Of a stretch of DNA of 64,000 nucleotides, positions 51,975 to 61,052 are shown piece by piece; position 1 is the stretch's first letter; each line of letters begins with the position of its first letter. A program made the translations under genes and the position numbers. The stretch is taken from positions 124,001 through 188,000 of the forward strand of contig CANKII010000002.1 of assembly GCA_947482115.1 (NCBI GenBank), read 5' to 3'. The notes beneath the pieces were generated by a model. The model worked only from the letters and a program-made list of their open reading frames with translations. It ran no database searches and was not told where the DNA came from. The DNA is from Fibrobacterota bacterium (GTDB lineage: Bacteria > Fibrobacterota > Fibrobacteria > UBA11236).

Positions 51975-52559
51975 ATGTTTCGAAATTTCAAATTTTTTCT
52001 GAGAAGCGCCGCCACGGTTTTTTTGATCCTCTCTGCGGGTGTTCACAGGATATTCGCTGATTCCACTGCGGTGGTAAAAGCCAAAAGCCCTGAGGTTCAG
52101 ACAATGATCCCCGGCCAGCCTGCGCCGGATTTCAAATTGCCGAATCAGGACGGCAATGTCGTCAGCCTGGCAGACTTCAAGGGAAAATGGATTGTGCTGT
52201 ATTTCTATCCCAAGGATTTCACCAAGGGTTGCTCGGTGGAGGCCCACAACTTTCAGGTAGATCTTCCCAAGTACGACAAGGCCAATGCGGTGATTCTCGG
52301 TGTAAGCGTGGATGCGGTGAGTTCACACAAAAGTTTTTGTGCCAAGGAAGGCCTGAATTTCAAGCTGCTCGCCGATACGGACGGAGTGGTTTCAACCCTT
52401 TATGGTTCGATAAGGGAGGTGCTGGGCTACAAGATGGCCAAGCGCAACACCTTTGTCATCAATCCGGATGGTATTGTGGTTCGCGCATTTATCGGCGTGA
52501 AACCCTTAGATCACAGCCGGGAAATTCTCGCTGCCCTGGCGGATTTGCAGAAGGGGTAA
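51975..52559 (+). CDS. bcp: Exported Bcp-type peroxiredoxin
   Basis: About 194-residue thiol peroxidase. N-terminal hydrophobic segment (about 8-27) looks like a signal peptide. AhpC/TSA domain: PGQPAPDFKLPNQDGNVVSL, then peroxidatic Cys in YFYPKDFTKGCSVEAHNF, GVSVDAVSSHKSFC and LLADTDGVVSTLYG. The usual second Cys four to five residues after the first is a His, but another Cys occurs in SFCAKEG. Cytoplasmic Bcp normally lacks a signal, so this form probably detoxifies peroxide in the periplasm. Confidence 0.88.
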   Translation: MFRNFKFFLRSAATVFLILSAGVHRIFADSTAVVKAKSPEVQTMIPGQPAPDFKLPNQDGNVVSLADFKGKWIVLYFYPKDFTKGCSVEAHNFQVDLPKYDKANAVILGVSVDAVSSHKSFCAKEGLNFKLLADTDGVVSTLYGSIREVLGYKMAKRNTFVINPDGIVVRAFIGVKPLDHSREILAALADLQKG

Positions 52560-55500
52560 TCACCCAATCTGAAACGCGGCGAAGTCGGCGACTTCGAGAA
52601 CCACTTCGCGCACAGCTTGCAGTAATGCATGACGGTTCTGTCGCACCACCAAATCCGGATCGTTGACCATCACAGCGGTAAATAATTCCGCCACCGGAAC
52701 CTGCAGCTTGGCAATCTCGGCCAATGCCTTGTCCCATGCCTGACTTTGCACGGCGGATTGAACAGCGGATTCGGCCTGTCCCAATGCGGCCAATAATTTT
52801 TTTTCGGATGGATGGGCGTCCTGTAGGGGCACGGCATGCCGTGCCCCTACAGGCGCCCCGACCAATATATTGCTGACCCGTTTGAACGTTTCCGCAATCT
52901 GCGCAAAACCGGAATCGCGGCGGAAGGCTTCGAGGGCCACCAACCGTGAAACCAAACCGGGGAAATCTTCCCATGTGGCTTTGGCCCCGACAGCGGCATC
53001 GAATGTGTCGGCGGAGATTCCGCCTTGAATTCCCGAACGATCCGATTCGCCGAACAAATTCTGTGCGCGGTTCTTGAAGAACTCGCGAATCTTCTCCACC
53101 AAGCCTTCGCGTTCTGCCGGTTTGATTTCAGCGTCAGTGAATTGATCATCCAAAGAGGCGACTAGAAGTGTTTCCAATGGTATGCGAATCTCTAAACGCA
53201 CGAGTAATTCAATACAAGTACGGCAAGCACGACGTAAAGCGAATGGATCTGCTGAACCGGTTGGAATCTTGCCTTTGGCGAACATGGCAACTAGCGTGTC
53301 AATTCGATCTGCAATTCCTACGAGCGCGCCTTCCTGTGTTTCTGGAAAACCATCATTGGCATTACGCGGTTTGTAGTGATCCGCAATTCCATCAGCAACA
53401 ACTTGGGAATACCCTTCGCCCAGTGCGTAATAAGAACCGACCGTTCCTTGTAATTCTGGGAACTCACCAACCATTTGTGTAGTAAGGTCATTTTTGCACA
53501 AGGATGCAATGGTTTTTGCTATCTCAATTTTTTTTGCATCCCAACCAAGTTGTAAGCCTAGTTCGGTTGTATACCGTTCCACGCGCAAGGTCTTGGCATA
53601 TATGCTCGCGCCTTCGCCGAGATCTTTGAGAAAGGCCACAACTTTCAAGTCTTCGCGGCGTTCCAGCAATTTCTTCTTGCGATCTTCCTGCAGAAAGAAT
53701 TCGGCATCGGCGAAGCGGGCGCGCACCACGCTTTCATTGCCTTGGCGAATCAGAGAGTAGTCGGTTGCTTCCATGTTGGACATGGCGACGAAGTTGTGGC
53801 TGAGCTTGCCTGCGGGATCGATCAGCGCAAACAGTTTTTGATGCTCGCGCATTTCGGAAACCAGAACTTCTTCGGGAATTTCCAGCAGTTTGGAATTGAA
53901 GGAACAGAGCACAGGCACGGGCCATTCCAGTAATTGGGTGACGGTGTCCAGCAAATCCTCGTCGGTGCGCCATGCTAAATCGGCTTTGGCTGCGGTGTCG
54001 AGCAGCAAAGAACGGATCTTGTCCTTGCGTTCGCTTTGATCCACGATCACCTTGTTGTCCCGCAACGCCGACAGATAGGACTCGCGTTTTGCTTTCACAA
54101 CAATCGACTTGTTGTGCAGAAAGCGATGCCCACGGCTTTGATCAGAACTTTCGATTCCGGCGAAGGAGATCGGAATGATTTGTTCGCCGAGCAAGGCGAC
54201 GAGCCATGTCACCGGACGCACGAAGGACGCGCCTTCGCCATCTCCCCAGCGCATGGTCTTGTACCAGTGAATCTCCGCGAAGATTTTCGGCAGCGCTTCG
54301 GCGAGAATGTCCAGCGCATCGCGCCCGATCTTTTCCACATTGGCGCAGAGGTAACCGTCCTCGATCTTCAACTGATCGATGGTGATGTTGTTCTTCTGCG
54401 CGAAGGCCGTGGCGGCCTTGGTCCATTGACCGGAGGCATCCTGCGCGACATTGGCGGGCGGCCCCTTCAACGCCAGTTTTTGATCCGGCTGCCGGGTTTG
54501 CATGGACTCGGCGGAAATGACGATGCGGCGCGGTGTGACGAAAATCTTGACGTCCTGCATGTCCAGCTTCGCGGGCGCAAGATGCTTTTCGATCAACCGG
54601 GGCATTTCTTCCAGCAACGGTTTGAACACACGTGCGGGCATTTCTTCGACGCCCAATTCGATCAGCAGGGGTGCGGTTTGCCCAAAGGGGGGATTCCGGT
54701 TTCCCCCTAGCCCCCCGTTGGCGGGGGGCATGGTGGGAATCCCCCCTTTGGGGGTTAGGGGGGCGCGCATCATGGGAAATCCCAATCCCTCGCGATTCTT
54801 CAACCACGCCTCGGCCACCATTTTCGCCAGCGCGCGCACGCGCAGGATGTATCCCTGCCGCTCGTTGACGGAAATCGCACCGCGCGCGTCCAGCAGGTTG
54901 AACGAATGGCTGGCCTTCATGCAATAGTCGAAGGCCGGTGCGGGCAGATCCGCTGCGCACAACCGCGCGCATTCTTTTTCGAAACTGTCGAACAGTTTGT
55001 AATGCAGCGCCGCGTCGCTTTCCTCGAAGTTGTGCCGCGAGTATTGCACTTCGTTCTGGTGGTAGATGTCGCCGTAGGTGACGGTGTCGTTGTACTTCAG
55101 CTTGAAGACATTGTCGACGCCCTGCAAATACATGCACAGGCGTTCGAGTCCGTAGGTGATTTCGCCCATGATGGGTTTGAGATCGATGCCGCCGACTTGC
55201 TGGAAGTAAGTGAACTGCGTGACTTCCATGCCATCGAGCCATACTTCCCAGCCGAGACCCCATGCGCCGAGGGTGGGGGATTCCCAGTCGTCGTGGACGA
55301 AGCGGATGTCGTGCTTTTCGGGATCGATTCCGATTTCGCGGAGCGATCCGATGTACAGGTCGAGGATGTCGAGCGGGCTGGGCTTGAGCACGACCTGGAA
55401 CTGGTAGTAGTGCTGCATGCGGTTGGGGTTGTCGCCGTAGCGGCCGTCCTTGGGGCGGCGGCAGGGTTCGATGAACGCGGCGTTGAACGGCTCGGGGCCG

Positions 55501-55628
55501 AGCGAACGCAGGAAGGTGGAGGGGTTGAACGTAGCGGCGCCCTTTTCGACGTCGTAGGGTTGGGCGATCAGGCAGCCGCGCTTGCCCCAATAGTTCTGGA
55601 GCGTGAGGATCAGGTCTTGGAAGTTCAT
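52560..55628 (-). CDS. glyQS: Fused glycyl-tRNA synthetase alpha-beta
   Basis: 1022-residue single-chain version of the alpha2-beta2 GlyRS. Residues 1-290 are GlyQ ([48 protein letters not shown]). From about 320 it is GlyS ([19 protein letters not shown]) with the HD-like region and DALR anticodon-binding end. Fusions are known in Chlamydia and some others. The joint (about 288-320, [19 protein letters not shown] and on) is encoded by a palindromic element, and a second palindrome encodes [12 protein letters not shown] near the C-terminus. Confidence 0.95.
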   Translation of the reverse strand: MNFQDLILTLQNYWGKRGCLIAQPYDVEKGAATFNPSTFLRSLGPEPFNAAFIEPCRRPKDGRYGDNPNRMQHYYQFQVVLKPSPLDILDLYIGSLREIGIDPEKHDIRFVHDDWESPTLGAWGLGWEVWLDGMEVTQFTYFQQVGGIDLKPIMGEITYGLERLCMYLQGVDNVFKLKYNDTVTYGDIYHQNEVQYSRHNFEESDAALHYKLFDSFEKECARLCAADLPAPAFDYCMKASHSFNLLDARGAISVNERQGYILRVRALAKMVAEAWLKNREGLGFPMMRAPLTPKGGIPTMPPANGGLGGNRNPPFGQTAPLLIELGVEEMPARVFKPLLEEMPRLIEKHLAPAKLDMQDVKIFVTPRRIVISAESMQTRQPDQKLALKGPPANVAQDASGQWTKAATAFAQKNNITIDQLKIEDGYLCANVEKIGRDALDILAEALPKIFAEIHWYKTMRWGDGEGASFVRPVTWLVALLGEQIIPISFAGIESSDQSRGHRFLHNKSIVVKAKRESYLSALRDNKVIVDQSERKDKIRSLLLDTAAKADLAWRTDEDLLDTVTQLLEWPVPVLCSFNSKLLEIPEEVLVSEMREHQKLFALIDPAGKLSHNFVAMSNMEATDYSLIRQGNESVVRARFADAEFFLQEDRKKKLLERREDLKVVAFLKDLGEGASIYAKTLRVERYTTELGLQLGWDAKKIEIAKTIASLCKNDLTTQMVGEFPELQGTVGSYYALGEGYSQVVADGIADHYKPRNANDGFPETQEGALVGIADRIDTLVAMFAKGKIPTGSADPFALRRACRTCIELLVRLEIRIPLETLLVASLDDQFTDAEIKPAEREGLVEKIREFFKNRAQNLFGESDRSGIQGGISADTFDAAVGAKATWEDFPGLVSRLVALEAFRRDSGFAQIAETFKRVSNILVGAPVGARHAVPLQDAHPSEKKLLAALGQAESAVQSAVQSQAWDKALAEIAKLQVPVAELFTAVMVNDPDLVVRQNRHALLQAVREVVLEVADFAAFQIG
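52820..52853. repeat. Palindromic repeat inside glyQS, C-terminal region
   Basis: 34-bp perfect palindrome without a loop, half-site CCTGTAGGGGCACGGCA. Read on the minus strand in frame as [11 protein letters not shown], within the linker before the C-terminal helical domain. Confidence 0.95.
54681..54752. repeat. Complex palindromic element at the GlyQ-GlyS joint
   Basis: Outer arms CCCAAAGGGGGGATTCC (54681-54697) and their exact complement (54736-54752) enclose an inner hairpin CCCCCCG-TTGG-CGGGGGG (54711-54728). Further G/C-rich sequence (GGGGGTTAGGGGGG) follows to about 54763. It encodes the whole linker between the two enzyme halves. Confidence 0.93.
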
Positions 55629-55883
55629 AAGCCTGTAAAAATGCCCTTTTTAGGGGCGAAATCCAAAGGCTTGATGGGGTTTTAGACTGTGTTTGTTGAA
55701 GTTTTGGAGAACTGGGCGCCTGGGTGGATTCCGGGGGGAATCAATGGCGCTTGATGGGGGTGCATTTCCTTGGTGGTCACTGTTCGATGGAATTGGTTTG
55801 CACTATCCAGCGGAATGCTTTGACTGTTATACTTGCATCGATCGAACTCGTTCGCAGCTTAGGAATTAATAGGAGCCAAGTTC

Positions 55884-57794
55884 ATGAAGTTGAATAGAAT
55901 TGAAATCGAAAATTATAGATCAATCAAAAGCTATAAGCTAATTCCGGAAGATCGGTGCACGATTTTAGTTGGGAAAAACGAATCAGGAAAGAGTAACATC
56001 CTAAAGGCCATTTCACTCTTAAATGAAGGCAGAGAGTCGAGTGAGGATGATGTTAGAGATCATTTACTTCACGAAGATGTGCCAAGTCGATCGCATGTCT
56101 ACTTCGTTTTTGATTTAGCGCGCGAAGATCTTGAGAAAATTTCCGACGAGTGCCAAGCGGACATTTTGTGTGAAAATTATGCCGATCCGATAGTTTCAAT
56201 TGGGCTAGAAAAGCTCAACATCAAAGAATATGTAAATCACAAAAAATCAGCCCTATACGTTGCAAATATCAAAACTGGGCAAAAATATGGAACTAGGTGG
56301 AATTTGGGAAATGAAAAGGCATACAAAATCCTCAGTAGTTGGAAAAAATTAAAAGATTTGATTCCGCCCAGTGTTTATGTGACAATTCTAAAAGACGGCG
56401 AGCAGGTTCAACTAAGAACTTTCAAAATCATTAATATCGTTGATTATCCCGGTTTCGAGCAATATGTAGAAGACCTAACTATTACGGGTCTAGAGGCCAT
56501 TGTAAGGGCGAATGTTGCAGTCCAAGTCGAAGCGTCATTGCCGGACTGCGTTGTTTGGGAGTACAGCGAAAAAAATCTTCTTCCCGGTCGCATTGATATC
56601 ACACAATTTAAATCGAAACCGGAAACGTGTATTCCGTTAAAAAACATGTTTTTATTGGCAGGATACTTGGAGATTGAGGAAAGCTTGTCTGCGGCGGAAG
56701 ATAAAAAGAATGGTATGACGAATTTGCTTAGAAAAGTAGCAGAAGCGACAACTACCCATTTAAGAAAGGTATGGCCAGAGAAAAGAGACATCAAAATATA
56801 TCTCCGCCAAAATGGGACACATATTGAAGCTGGGGTCGAAGACGAATCAAACGTGTTCGATTTTTCTAGAAGAAGCGACGGGTTTAAAAGATTCATGACG
56901 TTTCTATTGCTTATTTCTGCAACGAGCAAGTTAAAGGAAATTAGTAACGCTGTAATTGTTATAGATGAGCCGGATATTGGGCTGCACCCTTCCGGTGCGA
57001 AGTATTTGTTACAAGAATTAATTGAAATATCGAAAAATAATTTTGTTTTCTTCAGTACGCATTCAATATTTATGATTGATAAGGCTAATATCGGCAGGCA
57101 TCTAATTATTAAAAAGCAGAAGGAAACTACTGAAATAACCAAAGCGGATACGTCTAATTTGATGGACGAAGAAGTTATTTATAACGCGCTAGGTTATTCC
57201 ATCTTTGAGAATTTGAAAGAGAAGAATGTTGTTTTTGAAGGATGGAGTGATAAGGAGTTATTTAGGTGTGCATTAAATAAATTTGTTAAACCTGCGACAT
57301 CCAAGGCTTTCTTCTCCAGCGTGGGCGCATGCCACGCGTTCGGAGTGAAGGACATCCCTAGAATTGTCTCAATGTTGCAACTGGCAAATAGGGAATACCT
57401 AATTGTTAGCGATTCTGACGCGATGTCAAGGGGAGCGAAGAAAAAATTTGAGGAAAATGAAAAATGGAGCATGTACAGTGAGCTTGGTGCGAATGATATT
57501 GATTTAACAGCGGAGGACTTTGTGTCGTTTGCTTGGGTTAAAAAATGTTTTGATGAAGAATTTGTGTCGCCTTCCGGAAAAGTCATAGTACTGCGTGAGC
57601 CGACTCCAAGCGGGAGTGTCTTGGAGCAAATAAGAATCGCTTTGACAAGTGCAGCGATTGAAGGGGAAGAACAGAAGGTTTTAGTTAAAGCAATTAAGAA
57701 GAGGATATTTGATGGGATAAAAAAATCTGATGTGAAGGATACCTATGAGGCAATTTGCAAAGGAATATTGAGAAAAGTTGGGCTGGAAGAATAG
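55884..57794 (+). CDS. OLD-family ATPase-nuclease (AAA plus TOPRIM)
   Basis: 636-residue defence-type protein. ABC-like ATPase: N-terminal IEIENYRSIKSYKL, Walker A VGKNESGKSNILKA, signature-like region FSRRSDGFKRFMTF, Walker B IVIDEPDIGLHPS and H-loop FSTHS. TOPRIM: VVFEGWSDKELF (catalytic Glu and Asp), VSDSDAMSRG (DxD). This is the architecture of phage P2 OLD and GajA of Gabija. No UvrD-like GajB or other partner is adjacent, so a class 1, single-gene OLD is likely. AT-rich, unlike its neighbours, hence probably acquired. AGGAG precedes the ATG. Confidence 0.9.
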   Translation: MKLNRIEIENYRSIKSYKLIPEDRCTILVGKNESGKSNILKAISLLNEGRESSEDDVRDHLLHEDVPSRSHVYFVFDLAREDLEKISDECQADILCENYADPIVSIGLEKLNIKEYVNHKKSALYVANIKTGQKYGTRWNLGNEKAYKILSSWKKLKDLIPPSVYVTILKDGEQVQLRTFKIINIVDYPGFEQYVEDLTITGLEAIVRANVAVQVEASLPDCVVWEYSEKNLLPGRIDITQFKSKPETCIPLKNMFLLAGYLEIEESLSAAEDKKNGMTNLLRKVAEATTTHLRKVWPEKRDIKIYLRQNGTHIEAGVEDESNVFDFSRRSDGFKRFMTFLLLISATSKLKEISNAVIVIDEPDIGLHPSGAKYLLQELIEISKNNFVFFSTHSIFMIDKANIGRHLIIKKQKETTEITKADTSNLMDEEVIYNALGYSIFENLKEKNVVFEGWSDKELFRCALNKFVKPATSKAFFSSVGACHAFGVKDIPRIVSMLQLANREYLIVSDSDAMSRGAKKKFEENEKWSMYSELGANDIDLTAEDFVSFAWVKKCFDEEFVSPSGKVIVLREPTPSGSVLEQIRIALTSAAIEGEEQKVLVKAIKKRIFDGIKKSDVKDTYEAICKGILRKVGLEE

Positions 57795-57797
57795 TCG

Positions 57798-57992
57798 TTA
57801 GATCTTTCCCTTTGTCAGTATTACATCAATTGAAAACTCCAGAAACATCTCCTTAATCTTCACCGCCACCATCGTTGTGATCGGCATATAGAACCGGAAT
57901 CCCGGTTTCTCGATCCGAATGTCTCCCGATAATTTCCCAAACCACGACAGCGGGCCGAGCCATGCCAGGACACCAGCGATCACGAGGATCAA
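57798..57992 (-). CDS. DUF2905-like ORF fused to an antitoxin-derived tail
   Basis: 64-residue ORF. Residues 1-43 match the small DUF2905 membrane family (WFGKLSGDIRIEKPGFRFYMPITT), but instead of the usual second transmembrane helix it continues VKIKEMFLEFSIDVILT. That is very like the end of the HicB-type protein encoded at 58346 (VKIKGMFPGLSIDAVLTQ). The joined tail probably destroys the membrane topology. Overlaps the upstream small gene (57989) by 4 bp. May be a recombination relic rather than a functional gene. Confidence 0.6.
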   Translation of the reverse strand: MILVIAGVLAWLGPLSWFGKLSGDIRIEKPGFRFYMPITTMVAVKIKEMFLEFSIDVILTKGKI

Positions 57993-58195
57993 CCCGGCGA
58001 TGATTTGCGGAGCGCTTTTAACCGCTTCACCGTCTTTTCATGGAGCAATTCGTGTAACAGTCCCTTTGAGAGACTTTTAATTCCATTAAATATCCGGCCG
58101 AGAAAGTTGGACCAGGAATTGGCAATCAATGGGGGTTGGGGAACCACGCGACGGATGTAGCCAGGTCGCCGTATGTTTAGGGGATTCAATTTCAT
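57989..58195 (-). CDS. Small hypothetical protein
   Basis: 68-residue basic protein (MKLNPLNIRRPGYIRRVVPQ...), start chosen at ATG 58195. The beginning resembles MKPNSPNVRTGIPVRIL of the small membrane protein at 60082-60252, but no transmembrane helix is obvious here. ATGA overlap with the DUF2905-like ORF. Function unknown. Confidence 0.4.
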   Translation of the reverse strand: MKLNPLNIRRPGYIRRVVPQPPLIANSWSNFLGRIFNGIKSLSKGLLHELLHEKTVKRLKALRKSSPG

Positions 58196-58345
58196 GCATT
58201 CACCTTGCGTCACAAGACTGAAACACCTCAGGCTGCTTCCCATGCCCTTGAGAGGAGTTTACAGCCTGAATGGCCGGAGATCAATACGCAAAACACCCCA
58301 TCCCTAATATGTCGCAGCATTTGCTGATCACAACTTATGAGGAGC

Positions 58346-58774
58346 TTACTGCGTCAGCACAGCATCAATCGACAGCCCCGGAAACATTCCCTTAATCTTC
58401 ACCAGCGTCCCCAACTCCGGATTCGTCTTTCCCGATTCCAACCGCTGGTATTGCGAAAGATGTTTGATACCCAGTTTCTCTGCGGCAGCCCGTTGCGACA
58501 TGCGTGCCATCATCCGCTGACGGCGCAGCAACATCGCTAGTGCCATATTGGGGCTGACCGCCACCTCCACGATATTCTTTCCCTTGATTTTTGGATCCGG
58601 CAGGGGAAGGATGAGATTGGAGTCCTCAGGTTCATCCAGACACAACTCCAGCACTTCTTCCATATTCGGGCGCAATTCAGCAAGAGTTTTGGCTTGCGTA
58701 TTGGCATAAGGGATTTCCACACCTTCTGCCCAGTAATGGGTTGTACCCTTATGAACTTTGAAGTGATATTTCAT
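58346..58774 (-). CDS. HicB-type antitoxin with C-terminal helix-turn-helix
   Basis: 142-residue protein. N-terminal partial RNase-H-like HicB fold (HYWAEGVEIPYANTQAKTLAEL) and a C-terminal XRE-like HTH (RMSQRAAAEKLGIKHLSQYQRLESG). HicB proteins bind HicA toxins and repress the operon. No HicA-like ORF lies on either side, so it is solitary here. A degraded copy of its 3' end seems fused to the DUF2905-like ORF 500 bp away. Confidence 0.8.
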   Translation of the reverse strand: MKYHFKVHKGTTHYWAEGVEIPYANTQAKTLAELRPNMEEVLELCLDEPEDSNLILPLPDPKIKGKNIVEVAVSPNMALAMLLRRQRMMARMSQRAAAEKLGIKHLSQYQRLESGKTNPELGTLVKIKGMFPGLSIDAVLTQ

Positions 58775-58842
58775 TTTGAATTCTCCAGATGCGGTAACTA
58801 AAAAGAAGATTCAGTTTAACGAAGTGTCGCTGGCCGAGTGGC

Positions 58843-58877
58843 CGCCGGCATTTCGACTTCGCTCAATGACCGGCGGT
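58843..58877. repeat. Palindromic repeat with TTCGACTTCGCTCA core
   Basis: Arms CCGCCGG (58843-58849) and CCGGCGG (58871-58877) enclose TTTCGACTTCGCTCAATGA, a variant of the TTCGAC family. Intergenic, upstream of the HicB-type gene. Confidence 0.75.
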
Positions 58878-58932
58878 TGTATCGAGGCCAAGACACATAT
58901 AAGTGGTCAATGTAGAATTTGAATGAGGCCGA

Positions 58933-58951
58933 GGACGGGTGTCACGCCGTC
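58933..58951. repeat. Short dispersed repeat, GACGGGTGTCAC family
   Basis: GGACGGGTGTCACGCCGTC shares the 12-base core GACGGGTGTCAC with the repeat after mnmA. It lies 32 bp past the end of the acyltransferase gene. Confidence 0.5.
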
Positions 58952-58982
58952 AGCGGGTTTTTATCCCCGCCATTATTCCTTG

Positions 58983-60026
58983 TCAGACGCAGGCCCGGAG
59001 AACCGGAATTTTCAGAATGAGAAACGTAATCAGCCACGATAGCAGCATCACCACAACAAATGTCAGCGGAAGACTCAGGAGCGGATTGCCCGCATTGGAC
59101 GATAGCGAAATGCCGAATTTCCCCGACCGGAGGGCATCAAGAAGGAGCGGATGGATTACAAATATTCCAAGACCGCAGGCGCTGATGCTTTGCACCGCTG
59201 AGCGGGCCGCTGCAGGCCAGACGACGCTGCCCCACTTCTGCAACAGGATAAAGAGCGCCACGGACATGGCGATAATGTTGAGCGCGCGGTAATCGTAGAG
59301 AAAGGTGTCAAGCGCTCCGTTATGGCGCATGTTCACAATACCGGTTCCGCCTACGCTGACAATGGAGCCCAAGACAAAAACAACCGCTGATAAAATCAAA
59401 ACACCCCGATTGTATTTTCCTTTGGCCAGCTGATACCCTATTGTCAGGAACCCCGCGTAGGTGGGGAATATGTTGGTGAAATTGCCTTGAATTGTAAAGC
59501 TGTACACTTTGTGAAGCATGAACAAAACCGGGATGCTGCAAAGCCAGAAAATGCTGACATACTTCATTCCGTTTGCATCGAGGAACCGGAATACGGGTAC
59601 AAGAAGGTACAGGCCGATGATCGAATAGAAAAACCAGAGATGATAATAGGCGGGCGTTGCCAGAATCCCGAAATATTTGGCGGGCGTGAGCGGAACATGC
59701 GTCCTGACCGAAACAATGATCAGATATACCATGCTCCAGACAATAAAGGCAATTCCTATCCGTGAAGCGCGTTTCCTGAAAAATGTGGAAATAGGTTCGT
59801 TTGCCTTTCCCAGCAGCAACGCGCCGCTGATCATGAAAAAAAGCGGAACCCCGCACCGTCCGATCCCATTTACCGCCAATGCAAACCACCAAGCAATCGG
59901 CTTGACGGTATAATAGCCGTTGTTGAGTATCTGCCCGGAAACGTGAACTGCAACAACAAGCGCAATGGCAAGCGCGCGAATCAAGTCGGGCCAGAGGAGC
60001 CGCTCCGGTGTTGCATCGGTATTCAT
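58983..60026 (-). CDS. Acyltransferase family 3 membrane protein
   Basis: 347-residue polytopic protein with about ten helices. N-terminal WPDLIRALAIALVVAVHVSG carries the conserved His-containing helix of the acyltransferase_3 family (WecH/OafA type), followed by GIGRCGVPLFFMISGALLLG. Such enzymes O- or N-acetylate surface sugars. The acceptor is unknown and no polysaccharide genes adjoin. Followed upstream on the same strand by a small membrane protein gene. Confidence 0.88.
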   Translation of the reverse strand: MNTDATPERLLWPDLIRALAIALVVAVHVSGQILNNGYYTVKPIAWWFALAVNGIGRCGVPLFFMISGALLLGKANEPISTFFRKRASRIGIAFIVWSMVYLIIVSVRTHVPLTPAKYFGILATPAYYHLWFFYSIIGLYLLVPVFRFLDANGMKYVSIFWLCSIPVLFMLHKVYSFTIQGNFTNIFPTYAGFLTIGYQLAKGKYNRGVLILSAVVFVLGSIVSVGGTGIVNMRHNGALDTFLYDYRALNIIAMSVALFILLQKWGSVVWPAAARSAVQSISACGLGIFVIHPLLLDALRSGKFGISLSSNAGNPLLSLPLTFVVVMLLSWLITFLILKIPVLRACV

Positions 60027-60081
60027 TTAAACCTGATTCTCAAATTGCCATCCACCTCTCTCGTAAGAAATTCCGGATGTC

Positions 60082-60252
60082 TCAATCCTTCTTGCCGCCT
60101 GACAGCAGTTTCTGAAGTCCTCCCAGCAAAAGTCCGCTGAGTAAATTGATTCCCTTGATGAGCAAAGTGAACCAGCCCAGCACGATGAGCAGGGAAATAC
60201 GAAGGATGCGGACGGGGATTCCCGTTCGGACATTTGGTGAATTCGGTTTCAT
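60082..60252 (-). CDS. Small membrane protein
   Basis: 56-residue protein, start ATG 60252 fixed by AGGGAGG just upstream. One transmembrane helix (ILRISLLIVLGWFTLLIKGI) and a basic tail (LSGGKKD). The N-terminal MKPNSPNVRTG resembles the small protein at 57989-58195. Function unknown. Confidence 0.5.
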   Translation of the reverse strand: MKPNSPNVRTGIPVRILRISLLIVLGWFTLLIKGINLLSGLLLGGLQKLLSGGKKD

Positions 60253-60387
60253 GCAGACCTCCCTTTGGTGGAAAACTGCATCAAAGCGGAACCGTTTCAG
60301 GGAAATTTCATTGGACAAATCATCGGGCATCTCCACTCAATACCGATATCCGGGTTTTCAGCCCGTTCTTGAAGAACTATTCACGCA

Positions 60388-60945
60388 TCACACCGTACCG
60401 CCGTCCGGAGCAGACGGGGGCAAGAGCAGATCCTCGAGGAAGAAGGCCGATAATTCGGCGCGGCCTGAAAGTCCGGATTTCCGATATACCACGATTGCGT
60501 GTTGACGCACTGTCCTCTCGCTTCTTTTTGTGAGGATTCCGATTTCCTTGTGGCTGAATCCCTTGAGAAGCAGCATGGCTGTTTCGCATTCGGTGGAAGT
60601 CAAGTCCCATTCCTTGAGTTGCCGGGCTATGATTTCTCCCAATCCCAGAAGGTATTCCTGCGCCTGTTTGCGCCAATCATCCCGTTCCGATTGACGGGTC
60701 TCGAGGGTCAGGCGGGTATGGGCCAGCGAAGCATTGGCTGCGATCCATCCCCGCCACAGGATTACGGCTGAAACCAGGCTTGTGAGAATGAAAAGCAATT
60801 CAAGAATCACATGAACGCTCATCCAGGTTTTGGGCGCATCTTGAAAGAGATCCGCAATGCCCATGATTGTGATGGCAAGAAGCAGCCCCGCAAGTAAAAG
60901 CGACAGCCTCGGATTGGGCGTTTCGGAAACAGACATCATTTTCAA
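60388..60945 (-). CDS. Membrane-anchored LuxR-type regulator
   Basis: 185-residue protein with two N-terminal helices (LLLAGLLLAITIMGIADLF and HVILELLFILTSLVSAVILW), a coiled coil (about 70-105) and a LuxR HTH (about 112-175: LTSTECETAMLLLKGFSHKEIG, RSERTVRQHAIVVYRKSGLSGRAEL). It lacks a receiver domain, so the membrane segment may sense the signal. Divergent from the DUF2231-like gene (starts 107 bp apart), a likely target. Confidence 0.85.
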   Translation of the reverse strand: MKMMSVSETPNPRLSLLLAGLLLAITIMGIADLFQDAPKTWMSVHVILELLFILTSLVSAVILWRGWIAANASLAHTRLTLETRQSERDDWRKQAQEYLLGLGEIIARQLKEWDLTSTECETAMLLLKGFSHKEIGILTKRSERTVRQHAIVVYRKSGLSGRAELSAFFLEDLLLPPSAPDGGTV

Positions 60946-61052
60946 TCGAATTCAGTCAAATATGCGCTGGAGCATCCGACCCGGAACATCTGACGGATAG
61001 GCATTCGGGAACAACGGGAATAATTTCCAGAAACAGATTCAAGGAGCATCCC

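Noticed and set aside
54142-55590. 482-codon Arg/Pro-rich frame antisense-strand neighbour of glyQS
   Set aside because: Out-of-frame reading of the GC-rich glyQ portion; composition is typical of a frame shadow.
58346-58774. Complete hicAB toxin-antitoxin pair
   Set aside because: No HicA-like ORF (short basic double-stranded-RNA-binding-like protein with a conserved His) could be found within several hundred bp on either side.
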